NCBI RefSeq assembly: GCF_001544515.1
Contig: NZ_FCOL02000014.1
Span: 62,001 to 126,000, forward strand
DNA from: Caballeronia terrestris
GTDB taxonomy: Bacteria > Pseudomonadota > Gammaproteobacteria > Burkholderiales > Burkholderiaceae
Length of the DNA: 64,000 nt
Direction of reading: 5' to 3'
The translations under genes and the position numbers were made by a program. The notes under the pieces are model-generated. The model was given only the letters and a program-made list of their open reading frames with translations. It made no database searches and had not been told where the DNA came from. Shown piece by piece: positions 34,353 to 43,469 of this stretch; the first letter of the stretch is position 1, and every line of letters begins with the position of its first letter.

Positions 34353-35146
34353 TCCAGATCGATCTCACAGGACAGGTGGCGGTGGTGACGGGCGGCTCGT
34401 CCGGCATCGGCTTGGCGACGGCGGAACTCTTCCTGCGCGCGGGTGCGTCGGTGGCGATTTGCGGGCGCAATGCGGAGCGCCTGAATGCGGCGCAGGCGTC
34501 GCTGATCGCGAAGTTTCCGCAAGCGCAATTGCTGGCGGCGCGCTGCGACGTCCTCGATGCCGACGACGTCGCCGCCTTCGCCGCGCAAGTCTCCGAACGT
34601 TTCGGCCGCACCGACATGCTGGTGAACAACGCGGGGCAAGGGCGCGTATCGACCTTCGCCGACACCACCGACGACGCCTGGCGTGAAGAACTGGAGCTGA
34701 AGTACTTCAGCCTCATCCGCCCGACGCGCGCGTTCCTGCCGATGCTGCGGGACGCAGAAGCGCCGTCCATCGTCTGCGTGAACTCGCTGCTCGCGCTGCA
34801 GCCCGAGCCGCACATGGTCGCGACTTCGTCGGCGCGCGCGGGGACGCTGAGCCTCGTGAAGTCGCTCGCGAGCGAACTCGCGCCGCAGCGTATCCGCGTA
34901 AATTCGATCCTGATCGGCATCGTCGAGTCGGGGCAATGGCGGCGGCGTTTCGCGGAGCAGGCCGCGCCGGGCCAGAGCTGGGAAGACTGGACCGCCGAAC
35001 TCGCGCGCAAGAAAAACATTCCGCTCGGCCGCTTCGGACGTCCCGAAGAAGCGGCGCAGGCGCTTTTTTATCTGGCTACGAACCTGTCGTCGTACACGAC
35101 CGGTAGTCACATCGATGTTTCTGGAGGCGTTGCACGACATGTCTAA
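34349..35146 (+). CDS. SDR family oxidoreductase lacking the YxxxK pair
   Basis: 265 residues. The nucleotide-binding TGGSSGIGLAT (11-21) and NNAGQ are present, and the serine region VNSLLALQPEP aligns with the catalytic Ser. Where classical enzymes have YxxxK, the sequence reads TSSAR (in MVATSSARAGTLSLVKSLA), so Tyr is replaced by Thr and Lys by Arg. Such divergent SDRs exist near catabolic operons and may use another proton relay or act on a different bond. It overlaps the IclR stop by 4 nt and the next gene start by 8 nt. Confidence 0.88.
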   Translation: MIQIDLTGQVAVVTGGSSGIGLATAELFLRAGASVAICGRNAERLNAAQASLIAKFPQAQLLAARCDVLDADDVAAFAAQVSERFGRTDMLVNNAGQGRVSTFADTTDDAWREELELKYFSLIRPTRAFLPMLRDAEAPSIVCVNSLLALQPEPHMVATSSARAGTLSLVKSLASELAPQRIRVNSILIGIVESGQWRRRFAEQAAPGQSWEDWTAELARKKNIPLGRFGRPEEAAQALFYLATNLSSYTTGSHIDVSGGVARHV

Positions 35147-36806
35147 CACAACCACCGTCGGCGAACTGATCGCCGCCTTTCTCGAACAATGCGGCGTGCG
35201 CACGGCGTTCGGCGTGATCTCGATCCACAACATGCCGATCCTCGATGCGATCGGCCGGCGCGGCAATATCCGCTATGTCGGCGCGCGCGGCGAAGCGGGC
35301 GCGCTCAACATGGCCGACGGACTCGCGCGCGTCTCGGGCGGTCTCGGCGTCGCGTTCACGTCGACGGGCACGGCCGCCGGCAACGCGGCGGGCGCGCTGG
35401 TCGAAGCGCTGACTGCGGGCACGGCGCTCCTGCACATCACCGGGCAGATCGAAACCGAGTACCTCGATCAGGACCTCGCGTATATCCACGAGGCGCCGGA
35501 TCAACTGTCGATGCTGTCGTCGATTTCGAAGGCGGCGTTCCGCGTGCGCTCGGTCGAAACCGCGCTGCCGACGATCCGCGAAGCCGTGCGCGTTGCCCAA
35601 GCCGCGCCGAGCGGGCCGGTGAGCGTGGAGATTCCGATCGACATCCAGGCCGCGCAAATTGAATGGCCCGCCGATCTCGCCGCGCCGCACGTCACGACGC
35701 TCACGCACGACAGCGCGCGCGTCGAGCAGCTCGCCGATGCGCTGGTGCGCGCGAAGCGTCCGCTGCTGTGGCTCGGCGGCGGCACGCGGCATGCGCGCGC
35801 GGCGGTCGAACGGCTCGTCGCGCTCGGTTTCGGCGTGGTTACGAGCGTGCAGGGGCGCGGCGTGTTGCCGGAAGATCATCCGGCGACGCTCGGCGCGTTC
35901 AACGTGCACCCGGCAGTGGAAAGCTTTTACAAGACGTGTGACGCGATGGTCGTCGCCGGCTCGCGTCTGCGTGGCAACGAAACGCTGAAGTACAAGCTCG
36001 CGCTGCCGCAGCCGCTCTATCGCGTCGATGCCGACGCCCTCGCCGACAACCGCGCGTATCGCAACGACCTCTTCGTGCACGGCGACGCGGCCTCCGTCCT
36101 CGACGACCTCGCGACGCGCCTCGAAGGCCGTCTCTCGATCGATCCGAAGTTCGCTAGCGACCTGGCCGCTGCGCGCGAAACCGCCGTCGCCGATGTGGCG
36201 AAGGGGCTGGGACCGTACAGGCGTCTCGTCGAATCGCTGCAGCGCGCAGTGGGCCGCGACTACAACTGGGTCCGCGACGTCACGATTTCGAACAGCACGT
36301 GGGGCAATCGCTTGCTGAAGGTGTTCCAGCCGCGCGCGGGCGTGCATGCGCTCGGCGGCGGGATCGGGCAGGGCATGCAGATGGCGATCGGCGCGGCGCT
36401 GGCGGAATCGGCGGCGAAGACCGTGTGTCTCGTCGGCGACGGCGGGCTGATGGTGAACGTCGGCGAACTCGTCACGGCCGTGCAGGAAAAGGCCAACGTG
36501 ATGATCGTGCTGATGAACGACCAGTGCTACGGCGTGATCCGCAACATCCAGGACGCGCAGTACGGCGGGCGCCGCATGTTCGTCGAGCTGCACCAGCCGG
36601 ACTTCGCGCAGTTCTGCGCGAGCTTCGGCATGACGCACCGGCGCATCTCGTCGCTCGATCATGCGGACGACATCATCCGCGAAGGGCTCGCCGTCGACGG
36701 TCCTGTGCTGGTGGAAGTGGACATGCTCTCGGTCGGCTCGTTCGCGACCGCGTTCGCCGGTCCGCCCGTCAAGAAGGAAGAGCCGAAGGAGCCGGAATAT
36801 GCGTAA
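35139..36806 (+). CDS. Thiamine-diphosphate-dependent enzyme (acetolactate synthase / benzoylformate decarboxylase type)
   Basis: 555 residues from ATG 35139. Three-domain ThDP fold: the Pyr domain with the catalytic glutamate in [15 protein letters not shown] (about residue 53), a central domain and the PP domain with the ThDP/Mg motif from [13 protein letters not shown] to LMND. Enzymes of this fold decarboxylate 2-oxo acids or join them. Here it may decarboxylate or ligate a 2-oxo acid released by ring fission; acetolactate formation is not expected in a catabolic operon. Coupled to both neighbours by 8-nt overlaps (ATGTCTAA at its start, ATGCGTAA at its end). Confidence 0.88.
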   Translation: MSNTTTVGELIAAFLEQCGVRTAFGVISIHNMPILDAIGRRGNIRYVGARGEAGALNMADGLARVSGGLGVAFTSTGTAAGNAAGALVEALTAGTALLHITGQIETEYLDQDLAYIHEAPDQLSMLSSISKAAFRVRSVETALPTIREAVRVAQAAPSGPVSVEIPIDIQAAQIEWPADLAAPHVTTLTHDSARVEQLADALVRAKRPLLWLGGGTRHARAAVERLVALGFGVVTSVQGRGVLPEDHPATLGAFNVHPAVESFYKTCDAMVVAGSRLRGNETLKYKLALPQPLYRVDADALADNRAYRNDLFVHGDAASVLDDLATRLEGRLSIDPKFASDLAAARETAVADVAKGLGPYRRLVESLQRAVGRDYNWVRDVTISNSTWGNRLLKVFQPRAGVHALGGGIGQGMQMAIGAALAESAAKTVCLVGDGGLMVNVGELVTAVQEKANVMIVLMNDQCYGVIRNIQDAQYGGRRMFVELHQPDFAQFCASFGMTHRRISSLDHADDIIREGLAVDGPVLVEVDMLSVGSFATAFAGPPVKKEEPKEPEYA

Positions 36807-37623
36807 CGCGCATGCTCCGCACGCCGCGATCGACGTCGCGATGATCGGCTTCGGCGCGATCGGCTCGGCGGTGTATCGTGCGGTCGCGGCCGATCCGCAA
36901 GTGCACGTCTCGCATGTGATCGTGCCGGAGCGCTACATGGCGCAAGTGCGCGAATCGGTTGGCGCGGACGTGGATGTCGTCTCCTCCGTCGATGCGCTCA
37001 GCAGCCATCCGCAGTTCGCGCTCGAATGCGCGGGGCATAGCGCGCTCGTAGATCACGTCGTGCCGCTGCTGAAGTCGGGCACGGACTGCGCGGTTGCATC
37101 GATCGGCGCGCTCTCCGACATGAGCCTGCTCGACGCGCTCTCGAACGCAGCCGGCGAAGGCGCGGCGACGCTCACGCTGCTCTCGGGCGCGATTGGCGGC
37201 GTCGATGCGCTCGCCGCCGCAAGAGAGGGCGGCCTCGACGAAGTGCTGTACACGGGCCGCAAGCCGCCGACTGGCTGGCTCGGCACACCCGCCGAAGACC
37301 TCTGCGACCTGCGCGCGCTGACCGAAGCGCGCGTGATCTTCGAAGGCAGCGCACGCGATGCGGCGCGGCTCTATCCGAAGAACGCGAACGTCGCGGCGAC
37401 GATCGCGCTCGCGGGCCTCGGCCTTGATCAGACGATCGTGCGTTTGATTGCCGATCCGGCGGTCGAGCGCAACGTGCATTGCATCGTGGCGCGCGGCGCG
37501 TTCGGCGAGATGTCGCTGGAAATGAGCGGCAAGCCGTTGCCCGACAACCCCAAGACCTCCGCGCTGACGGCGTTCAGCGCGATCCGCGCGCTGCGCAATC
37601 GCGCGGCACGCTGCGTGATTTAA
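36799..37623 (+). CDS. Aspartate dehydrogenase-like enzyme (NadX family)
   Basis: 274 residues from ATG 36799. N-terminal Rossmann motif GFGAIGSAV. The C-terminal part carries the family block [20 protein letters not shown], followed by an [14 protein letters not shown] stretch and [13 protein letters not shown], which match aspartate dehydrogenases closely. Known enzymes interconvert aspartate and oxaloacetate or iminoaspartate with NAD(P). A biosynthetic NAD role is unlikely inside an aromatic-type operon; it may handle another amino- or imino-dicarboxylate made by the pathway. Its start overlaps the ThDP gene by 8 nt. Confidence 0.88.
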   Translation: MRNAHAPHAAIDVAMIGFGAIGSAVYRAVAADPQVHVSHVIVPERYMAQVRESVGADVDVVSSVDALSSHPQFALECAGHSALVDHVVPLLKSGTDCAVASIGALSDMSLLDALSNAAGEGAATLTLLSGAIGGVDALAAAREGGLDEVLYTGRKPPTGWLGTPAEDLCDLRALTEARVIFEGSARDAARLYPKNANVAATIALAGLGLDQTIVRLIADPAVERNVHCIVARGAFGEMSLEMSGKPLPDNPKTSALTAFSAIRALRNRAARCVI

Positions 37624-37653
37624 GCCAAGCGCTGAGCTGAAAGGAACCTGAGA

Positions 37654-39144
37654 ATGAATCAACCCGAATCCAGTCTGATCGCGTCGAGCGATATCTTCAT
37701 CGGCGGCGAGTGGCGTGCCGGCCGTGGCGCCGCCTACGCGAGCCTCTATCCCGCCGACCAGTCGATCAACGCGGAGATCACGGCCGCGAGCGCCGACGAC
37801 GCGCGCGAAGCCGTCGAAGCCGCCGATGCCGCATGGCGCAAGCCGAACTGGGCGGGTTTGAAACCGCATCAGCGCGCGGCCGTCCTGCATCGCATCGCCG
37901 ATCTGGTCAACGCGCGTCACGAATCGCTCGCGCAATTGCAGCGCCGCGACAACGGCAAGCCGATCAGCGAGACGCGCGGGCTCGTTACGAGCGCCGCGAA
38001 CACGTTCCGCTATTTCGCGGCGTGCGTCGAAACGTTCGAAGAGACGCTGACGCCCTCGCGCGGCGACTTCATGACGATGAGCGTGCACGAGCCGCTAGGC
38101 GTCGTCGCGGCGATCACGCCGTGGAATTCGCCGATCGCCTCAGACGCGCAGAAGCTCGCGCCCGCGCTCGCCGCAGGCAACGCCGTCGTGCTCAAGCCAG
38201 CTGAAGTGACGCCGCTCGCGTCGCTCGCGCTGGCTCGCATCTGCGAGGAAGCAGGGGTGCCCGCTGGCGTCATCAGCGTGCTGCCGGGCAAGGGCTCGAT
38301 CGTCGGCGATGCGCTCGTGCGCCATCCGCTCGTCAGGAAGATCGCGTTTACGGGCGGCACGGAAGTAGGCCGCGGCATCGCGCGACTGGCGGCGGACAAG
38401 CTGATGCCGGTATCGCTGGAACTGGGCGGCAAGTCGCCGATTATCGTCTTCGAAGACGCCGATCTCGATCACGCAGTGAACGGCGTGCTGTACGGCATCT
38501 TCAGCTCGTCGGGCGAATCGTGCATCGCGGGGTCGCGGCTTTTCGTGCAGCGCTCGATCTACAAGGAATTCGTGAAGCGTCTCGCCGATGGCGCGCGCAA
38601 GCTGCGCGTGGGCGATCCGTCGCGGCAAGACACGCAGATGGGGCCGCTTATCACGGGGCAGCATCGCGAGTCGGTTGAGCGGTATGTCGCGCTCGGGCTG
38701 GAAGAGGGCGGCACGCTCTTGTGCGGCGGAGAGCGCCCGACCGGCGACGGCCGCGAGCAGGGCTTTTTCTATCTGCCGACGATCCTCGAAGGCCTGACCA
38801 ACGGCGCGCGCATTTGCCAGGAAGAGATCTTCGGGCCGGTGCTGGTCGTGCTGCCCTTCGACGACGAAGCATCGCTCCTGAAGGAAGCGAACGACAGCGT
38901 GTTCGGCCTCGCCGCCGGTATCTGGACCGCCGATTACAAGCGCGCCTGGCGCCTGGGCCGCGCGCTCGAAACGGGCACGGTGTGGATCAACACCTACAAG
39001 CAATTTTCGATTTCGACGCCGTTCGGCGGCTGGAAGGACAGCGGCATGGGCCGCGAGAAGGGGCGTCTCGGCATCTGCGAGTACATGCAGCAAAAGAGCA
39101 TGTACTGGGGCCTGAACGACGCGCCGCTGCCGTGGGCGAACTGA
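37654..39144 (+). CDS. NAD(P)-dependent aldehyde dehydrogenase
   Basis: 496 residues with the complete ALDH pattern: ITPWNSP (Asn), FTGGTEVGR, LELGGKSP (Glu general base), SGESCIAGSR (catalytic Cys) and EEIFGPVL. In meta-cleavage type pathways such enzymes oxidise 2-hydroxymuconic-semialdehyde-like products. A 30-bp gap with AGGAACCTGAGA before the start separates it from the aspartate-dehydrogenase-like gene. Confidence 0.93.
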   Translation: MNQPESSLIASSDIFIGGEWRAGRGAAYASLYPADQSINAEITAASADDAREAVEAADAAWRKPNWAGLKPHQRAAVLHRIADLVNARHESLAQLQRRDNGKPISETRGLVTSAANTFRYFAACVETFEETLTPSRGDFMTMSVHEPLGVVAAITPWNSPIASDAQKLAPALAAGNAVVLKPAEVTPLASLALARICEEAGVPAGVISVLPGKGSIVGDALVRHPLVRKIAFTGGTEVGRGIARLAADKLMPVSLELGGKSPIIVFEDADLDHAVNGVLYGIFSSSGESCIAGSRLFVQRSIYKEFVKRLADGARKLRVGDPSRQDTQMGPLITGQHRESVERYVALGLEEGGTLLCGGERPTGDGREQGFFYLPTILEGLTNGARICQEEIFGPVLVVLPFDDEASLLKEANDSVFGLAAGIWTADYKRAWRLGRALETGTVWINTYKQFSISTPFGGWKDSGMGREKGRLGICEYMQQKSMYWGLNDAPLPWAN

Positions 39145-39154
39145 AGAGGCACCT

Positions 39155-40120
39155 ATGACGATCCTTGGCATTGAACAGATTACCTACGGCGTGACCGACC
39201 TCGACACCTGCCGGCGCTTCTTCGCCGACTGGGGCCTGAAGGAAGTCGCGCACGACGAAACGCGCGCGCGCTTCGAGTCGCTCAACGGCTGCACGATCCT
39301 CGCCGTCGATGCGAACGATCCGTCACTGCCGCCCGCGTTCGAACAAGGCCCGACCTTGCGCGAAGTGACCTGGGGCGTGGCGACGAGCGCAGAACTCGAC
39401 GCCTTGCGCGGACGCTTCGCCGGCCAGCCGGGACACTTCGAAACGGAGTCGGCGGTTGGTTGCATCGATCCGAACGGCATGGCGATCCGCGTCGAAGTCA
39501 CACGCAAGCGGGCGATCGACGCAAAGGGCTCGCCCTCGAACGTGTGGGGCCAAACCCTGCGCGTCGATACGCCGAGCCCGGTGTACGAGCGTGCGGAGCC
39601 GGTCGAAGTGGGGCATGTCGTGTTCTTCACGAACTGCGTCGCCGAGCAGGAGAAGTTCTATCACGAGTTGCTCGGCTTCGAGACTTCGGACCGCTATCCG
39701 GGTCGCGGCGCGTTCATGCGCTGCGCGCCGCACGGCGGGCATCACGACCTGTTCCTCTTGCAACTGCCCGACGGCAAGCGCGGCCTGAACCACGTAGCGT
39801 TCACCGTGCGCGACATCCACGAAGTGTTCGGCGGCGGGTTGCACATCAGCCGCTGCGGCTGGACGACGCAGCTCGGGCCGGGGCGGCATCCGGTGTCGTC
39901 GGCGTATTTCTGGTACTTCCAGAATCCGGCGGGCGGGTTGATCGAGTACTACGCGGATGAAGACATTCTCACGCCCGAATGGCAGCCGCGCGACTTCGAG
40001 CCGGGTCCGACCGTGTTCGCGGAATGGGCGGTCGATGGCGGACTCGACGGCAATACGCGCCGTCAGAAGAACGCGAAGGCGCCCGAGGGCAAGTTCATGA
40101 CGGAGCGGAAAAATGGCTGA
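39155..40120 (+). CDS. Two-domain VOC dioxygenase (type I extradiol-like)
   Basis: 321 residues in two vicinal-oxygen-chelate domains (about 1-118 and 150-270). The second domain has the metal triad: His154 in VGHVVFF, His213 in LNHVAF and Glu264 in GLIEYYAD. The first domain lacks such a triad, as in type I extradiol enzymes. It should open a catechol-like or hydroxylated heterocyclic ring. The remaining C-terminal 50 residues are unassigned. The stop overlaps the reductase start by 8 nt (ATGGCTGA). Confidence 0.9.
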   Translation: MTILGIEQITYGVTDLDTCRRFFADWGLKEVAHDETRARFESLNGCTILAVDANDPSLPPAFEQGPTLREVTWGVATSAELDALRGRFAGQPGHFETESAVGCIDPNGMAIRVEVTRKRAIDAKGSPSNVWGQTLRVDTPSPVYERAEPVEVGHVVFFTNCVAEQEKFYHELLGFETSDRYPGRGAFMRCAPHGGHHDLFLLQLPDGKRGLNHVAFTVRDIHEVFGGGLHISRCGWTTQLGPGRHPVSSAYFWYFQNPAGGLIEYYADEDILTPEWQPRDFEPGPTVFAEWAVDGGLDGNTRRQKNAKAPEGKFMTERKNG

Positions 40121-41342
40121 CGACATTATTCAGGACGCGCCGCGCACGATCGTCGTGATCGGCGGCGGACAGGCGGCGGGCTGGATCGTGAAGACCTTGC
40201 GCAAGGAGGGCTTCGACGGCCGCCTCGTGATGATCGCCGACGAGATTCATCTGCCCTATGAGCGTCCGCCGCTTTCGAAGGCCGTGCTCTCAGGCGACGC
40301 CGATATCGACACCGTGCGTCTCGTCAACACCGACGATTTCGCCGCGCTCAAAGTTGAAGCGTGGCAGCCGGATTGCGCAACGTCGATCGATCGCGCCGCC
40401 CGCATCGTGCATACGGCAAGCGGCCGCGAAGTGCGTTACGACCGCCTCGTGATCGCGACCGGCGGCGCCGCACGTCGTTTGCCCGAGTCGCTCGTCAGGA
40501 CCGCGCACGTCACGTATCTGCGCACACTCGACGATGCCGTCACGCTCGGCTCGCGGCTTCGCCAGAGCCAGCGCGTGCTGGTCATCGGTGGCGGCTGGAT
40601 CGGACTCGAAGTCGCGGCGACGGCGCGCAAGCTGGGCGTCGACGTGACGGTCGTCGAAGGCGCGCCGCGTCTTTGTGGACGGTCGGTGCCGCAGGGCGTG
40701 TCGGACTTCCTGCTTGAGTTGCATCGCTCGAACGGCGTGGACATTCGCCTGAACGCAGCGCTTCTGTCGATCGATGATCGCGACGAAGGCGTGCGCGCCA
40801 CCTTCGCCGATGGCTCGACGCTCGACGCCGATTTTGCCGTCGCGGGGATTGGGCTGACGCCGCATACGTCGCTCGCGGAATACGCTGGACTGGAAGTGAA
40901 CGACGGCATCGTCGTCGATGAATTCGGCGCCACGAGCGACCCGTACGTGTTCGCTTGCGGCGACGTCGCTAATCATCCGAACGCGTGGTTGAAGCGCCGC
41001 GTGCGGCTCGAATCGTGGGCGAACGCGCAGAACCAGGCGATCGCGACCGCTAAGGCGCTGATGGGCGTGCGTGCGCCGTACGCGGAGATTCCGTGGTTCT
41101 GGTCGGATCAGTACGACGTGAACCTGCAGATTCTCGGCGACATTCCGGCGGGCGTCGAACCCGCCGTGCGCGGCGATCTGCAGGCGAGGCGCGCGACGCT
41201 CTTCTTCCTCGACGACGGCATGATTCGCGGCGTCATCGCGATCAACTCGCCGCGCGACCTGAAGCTCGCGCGCAAATGGATGGGACAGGGGCGCGCGGTC
41301 GATGTCGCGACGCTCGTCGATGCGGGCAAGGCGCTCGCCTGA
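40113..41342 (+). CDS. FAD-dependent ferredoxin reductase of the Rieske system
   Basis: 409 residues. Two dinucleotide folds: FAD-binding VVIGGGQAAGWIV (about 9-21) and NAD-binding VLVIGGGWIGLEVA (about 153-166). FAD motif 2 reads VFACGDVANHP, and the reductase C-terminal domain includes PWFWSDQYDVNLQI. This matches the BphA4/AndAa type of reductase, which feeds the Rieske ferredoxin. Although it is 10 kb from the ferredoxin gene, it belongs to the same operon, so the system is complete without other loci. Confidence 0.93.
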   Translation: MADDIIQDAPRTIVVIGGGQAAGWIVKTLRKEGFDGRLVMIADEIHLPYERPPLSKAVLSGDADIDTVRLVNTDDFAALKVEAWQPDCATSIDRAARIVHTASGREVRYDRLVIATGGAARRLPESLVRTAHVTYLRTLDDAVTLGSRLRQSQRVLVIGGGWIGLEVAATARKLGVDVTVVEGAPRLCGRSVPQGVSDFLLELHRSNGVDIRLNAALLSIDDRDEGVRATFADGSTLDADFAVAGIGLTPHTSLAEYAGLEVNDGIVVDEFGATSDPYVFACGDVANHPNAWLKRRVRLESWANAQNQAIATAKALMGVRAPYAEIPWFWSDQYDVNLQILGDIPAGVEPAVRGDLQARRATLFFLDDGMIRGVIAINSPRDLKLARKWMGQGRAVDVATLVDAGKALA

Positions 41343-41382
41343 GCGCTTGCTTGATCGGCACACAACACGACAGGGAACAGGC

Positions 41383-42786
41383 ATGAGAACTTTCGGCAAC
41401 ACGATCGCGGAGCAGGGCGGCGCCAGCGTTTCGGGCACGGTGACCAAAGGGTCGATCATCGCGCGCATCGAGCGCCTGCCGGCGAACGCCATGCAGGTGC
41501 GCGCGCGGATTCTGATCGGCGCGGCGACCTTCTTTGACGGCTTCGACGTCATCACCATCGCGGCCACGCTGCCGCTGCTCATCCAGAAGTGGGGGCTGAC
41601 GCCCGGACAGGTCGGCTTTTTGATCGCGTCGGGATCGATCGGGCAACTGATCGGCGCGTTCCTGTTCCCGTCGCTCGCGGAGCGCTACGGGCGCGTGCGC
41701 GCAATTGCGTGGAGTTCGGGGATCATCGGCCTGACGAGCATCGCGTGCGGCTTCGCGCCGACGTTCGCCGTGTTCGTCGCGCTGCGCATCGTGCAGGGGT
41801 TGGGGCTCGGCGGCGAGTTGCCGGTGGCGGCGACTTACATCAACGAGATCACACGCGCTCACGGACGCGGGCGCTTCGTGCTGCTGTATGAGATCGTGTT
41901 CCCGATCGGCCTGCTCGCCTCGAACGCGCTCGGCGCGTGGATCGTGCCGCGCTTCGGCTGGGAAGCGATGTACTTCATCGGCGGCGTGCCGCTCGTGCTG
42001 TTCTTCCTGTTGCGCGTGCTCGTGCCCGAATCGCCGCGCTGGCTCGGCGAGCGCGAGCGCATGGCCGATGCCGATCGCGCGCTCAACGCGTTCGAAGCGA
42101 GCGTGAAAGGACCGCTGCCGCCGGTTAAGAACCTCGCCGAGTTCGAAGCGATGGTGCATCGTCACCCGAAGCGCCGCATGGCCGATCTGTTTGGCCGCGC
42201 TTACATCAAGCGCACGGTCGCGGTCGCGTTGCTGTGGATGACGTGTGGCGTGATCCAGTACGGCCTCTCGACATGGCTCCCGACGATCTACAAGACCGTC
42301 TATCACGCGCCGCTGCAACTCGCGCTGAACCTGGCCGTCGCGGCATCGGTGCTCGGTGTGCTCGGCTCGCTGACGTGCGCGCTGATCGTCGACAAGGTCG
42401 GCCGCAAGCCGGTGATCAATTTGTCGTTCGTGCTGTGTGCGGTGTCGCTCGTGCTGGCGGGTGTGTTCCACACGCAGTCGGTGTATGTCGTCGCGACGTT
42501 CTGCGCGCTGGCGCTTGGCTTCATGGCGTGCGGGTTCATTACCGCTTACGTGTATACGCCAGAGCTTTATCCGACGAGCATCCGCGCGTTCGGCTGCGGT
42601 CTGGGCGGCGCGTGGCTGAAGATTGCGGCGATCTTTGCGCCTGCGCTGGTGGGCAAGACGCTCGTGGGCGGCAATCTGGACATGGCGTTTTATCTGCTCG
42701 CCGCCGTGCCGGTGCTGGCGGCTGTCGCGGTGCATTTTCTCGGGATCGAGACGAAGGGGAAGGTATTGGAGCAGCTCGAGGCTTGA
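41383..42786 (+). CDS. MFS transporter, aromatic acid:H+ symporter (AAHS) family
   Basis: 467 residues from ATG 41383, with AGGGAACAGGC upstream. About 12 spans. The AAHS signature is visible as GAATFFDGFDVITIAATLP in span 1 and GRVRAIAWSSGIIG after it, and VPESPRWL plus the cytoplasmic loop follow. Such proteins import benzoate-like or other aromatic acids. This is the last gene of the operon and suggests that the substrate is an aromatic or related acid that first crosses the porin. A terminator lies 160 bp downstream. Confidence 0.9.
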   Translation: MRTFGNTIAEQGGASVSGTVTKGSIIARIERLPANAMQVRARILIGAATFFDGFDVITIAATLPLLIQKWGLTPGQVGFLIASGSIGQLIGAFLFPSLAERYGRVRAIAWSSGIIGLTSIACGFAPTFAVFVALRIVQGLGLGGELPVAATYINEITRAHGRGRFVLLYEIVFPIGLLASNALGAWIVPRFGWEAMYFIGGVPLVLFFLLRVLVPESPRWLGERERMADADRALNAFEASVKGPLPPVKNLAEFEAMVHRHPKRRMADLFGRAYIKRTVAVALLWMTCGVIQYGLSTWLPTIYKTVYHAPLQLALNLAVAASVLGVLGSLTCALIVDKVGRKPVINLSFVLCAVSLVLAGVFHTQSVYVVATFCALALGFMACGFITAYVYTPELYPTSIRAFGCGLGGAWLKIAAIFAPALVGKTLVGGNLDMAFYLLAAVPVLAAVAVHFLGIETKGKVLEQLEA

Positions 42787-43136
42787 CAAAGATCGGAATA
42801 TACAGCGCTGTTGCGAGAGGGAGTCTCATGCCTAATTTTCTAATGAATATTCAGCAGATTATAAGATTTGTCTAAGCACTGCGCTGGAGCTATCGAGATT
42901 CCCGACGAGAGTCTGAGCTTACAAACCGGCACTAAGAATATATATTTCAGCCTCGCTTTCATGCGAGGCTTTTTTATTTCCGAACCGTGACAGCGTTTCA
43001 ATGAAAATAGGAATTTTCGCGTATGCGAGCTGTCTCCACGCATGACACTCTGCAATCTTTAACAAAACAATCTTATGGGAGATTGGGTCAATGAGATGGT
43101 TCACAGAACTTTATTACAAAACCAACAAGCGATAAA
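42787..43136. other. Intergenic region with terminator
   Basis: 350 bp between the operon end and a small secreted protein gene. It is visibly lower in GC than the operon. It holds the intrinsic terminator at 42950-42975 and presumably a promoter for 43137-43469. No coding frame is supported. Confidence 0.6.
42950..42975 (+). terminator. Intrinsic terminator of the catabolic operon
   Basis: Perfect 7-bp stem GCCTCGC/GCGAGGC (42950-42956, 42963-42969), 6-nt loop and a run of six T. Confidence 0.9.
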
Positions 43137-43469
43137 ATGCTGAATAAAATCGTCGTGGCATGTACATCTGCACTTGTCTTTGGTTCAAGCGCATTCGCGG
43201 GCACAGCTTCAGGACTGGTCGAATCTTACTCTATCCGTGAGGGCCTGTTCTATTTCAAAATTTTAAACGCCACACTTCAACAACGTCCCGCATGCGCCGT
43301 CAATACGACCTATTGGATAATAAAGGATGAAAAATCGACGACTGGTCGTCAGCAAATCGCAACAGTGATGTCTGCTTTCGCAGCAGGAAAACATATTTAC
43401 GTCACTGGTGCTAATACCTGTTCGAAGCTCGTTAACGGAGAAGATATCTACGAAATATGGACTTATTGA
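43137..43469 (+). CDS. Small secreted protein, unknown
   Basis: 110 residues with a signal peptide (MLNKIVVACTSALVFGSSAFAG, cleavage near residue 21). The mature 89 residues have two cysteines (in PACAV and NTCSK), which could form a disulfide, and resemble no family that I recognise. Its 3' end overlaps the next gene by 13 nt. GC content is lower than in the neighbouring operon. Confidence 0.6.
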   Translation: MLNKIVVACTSALVFGSSAFAGTASGLVESYSIREGLFYFKILNATLQQRPACAVNTTYWIIKDEKSTTGRQQIATVMSAFAAGKHIYVTGANTCSKLVNGEDIYEIWTY

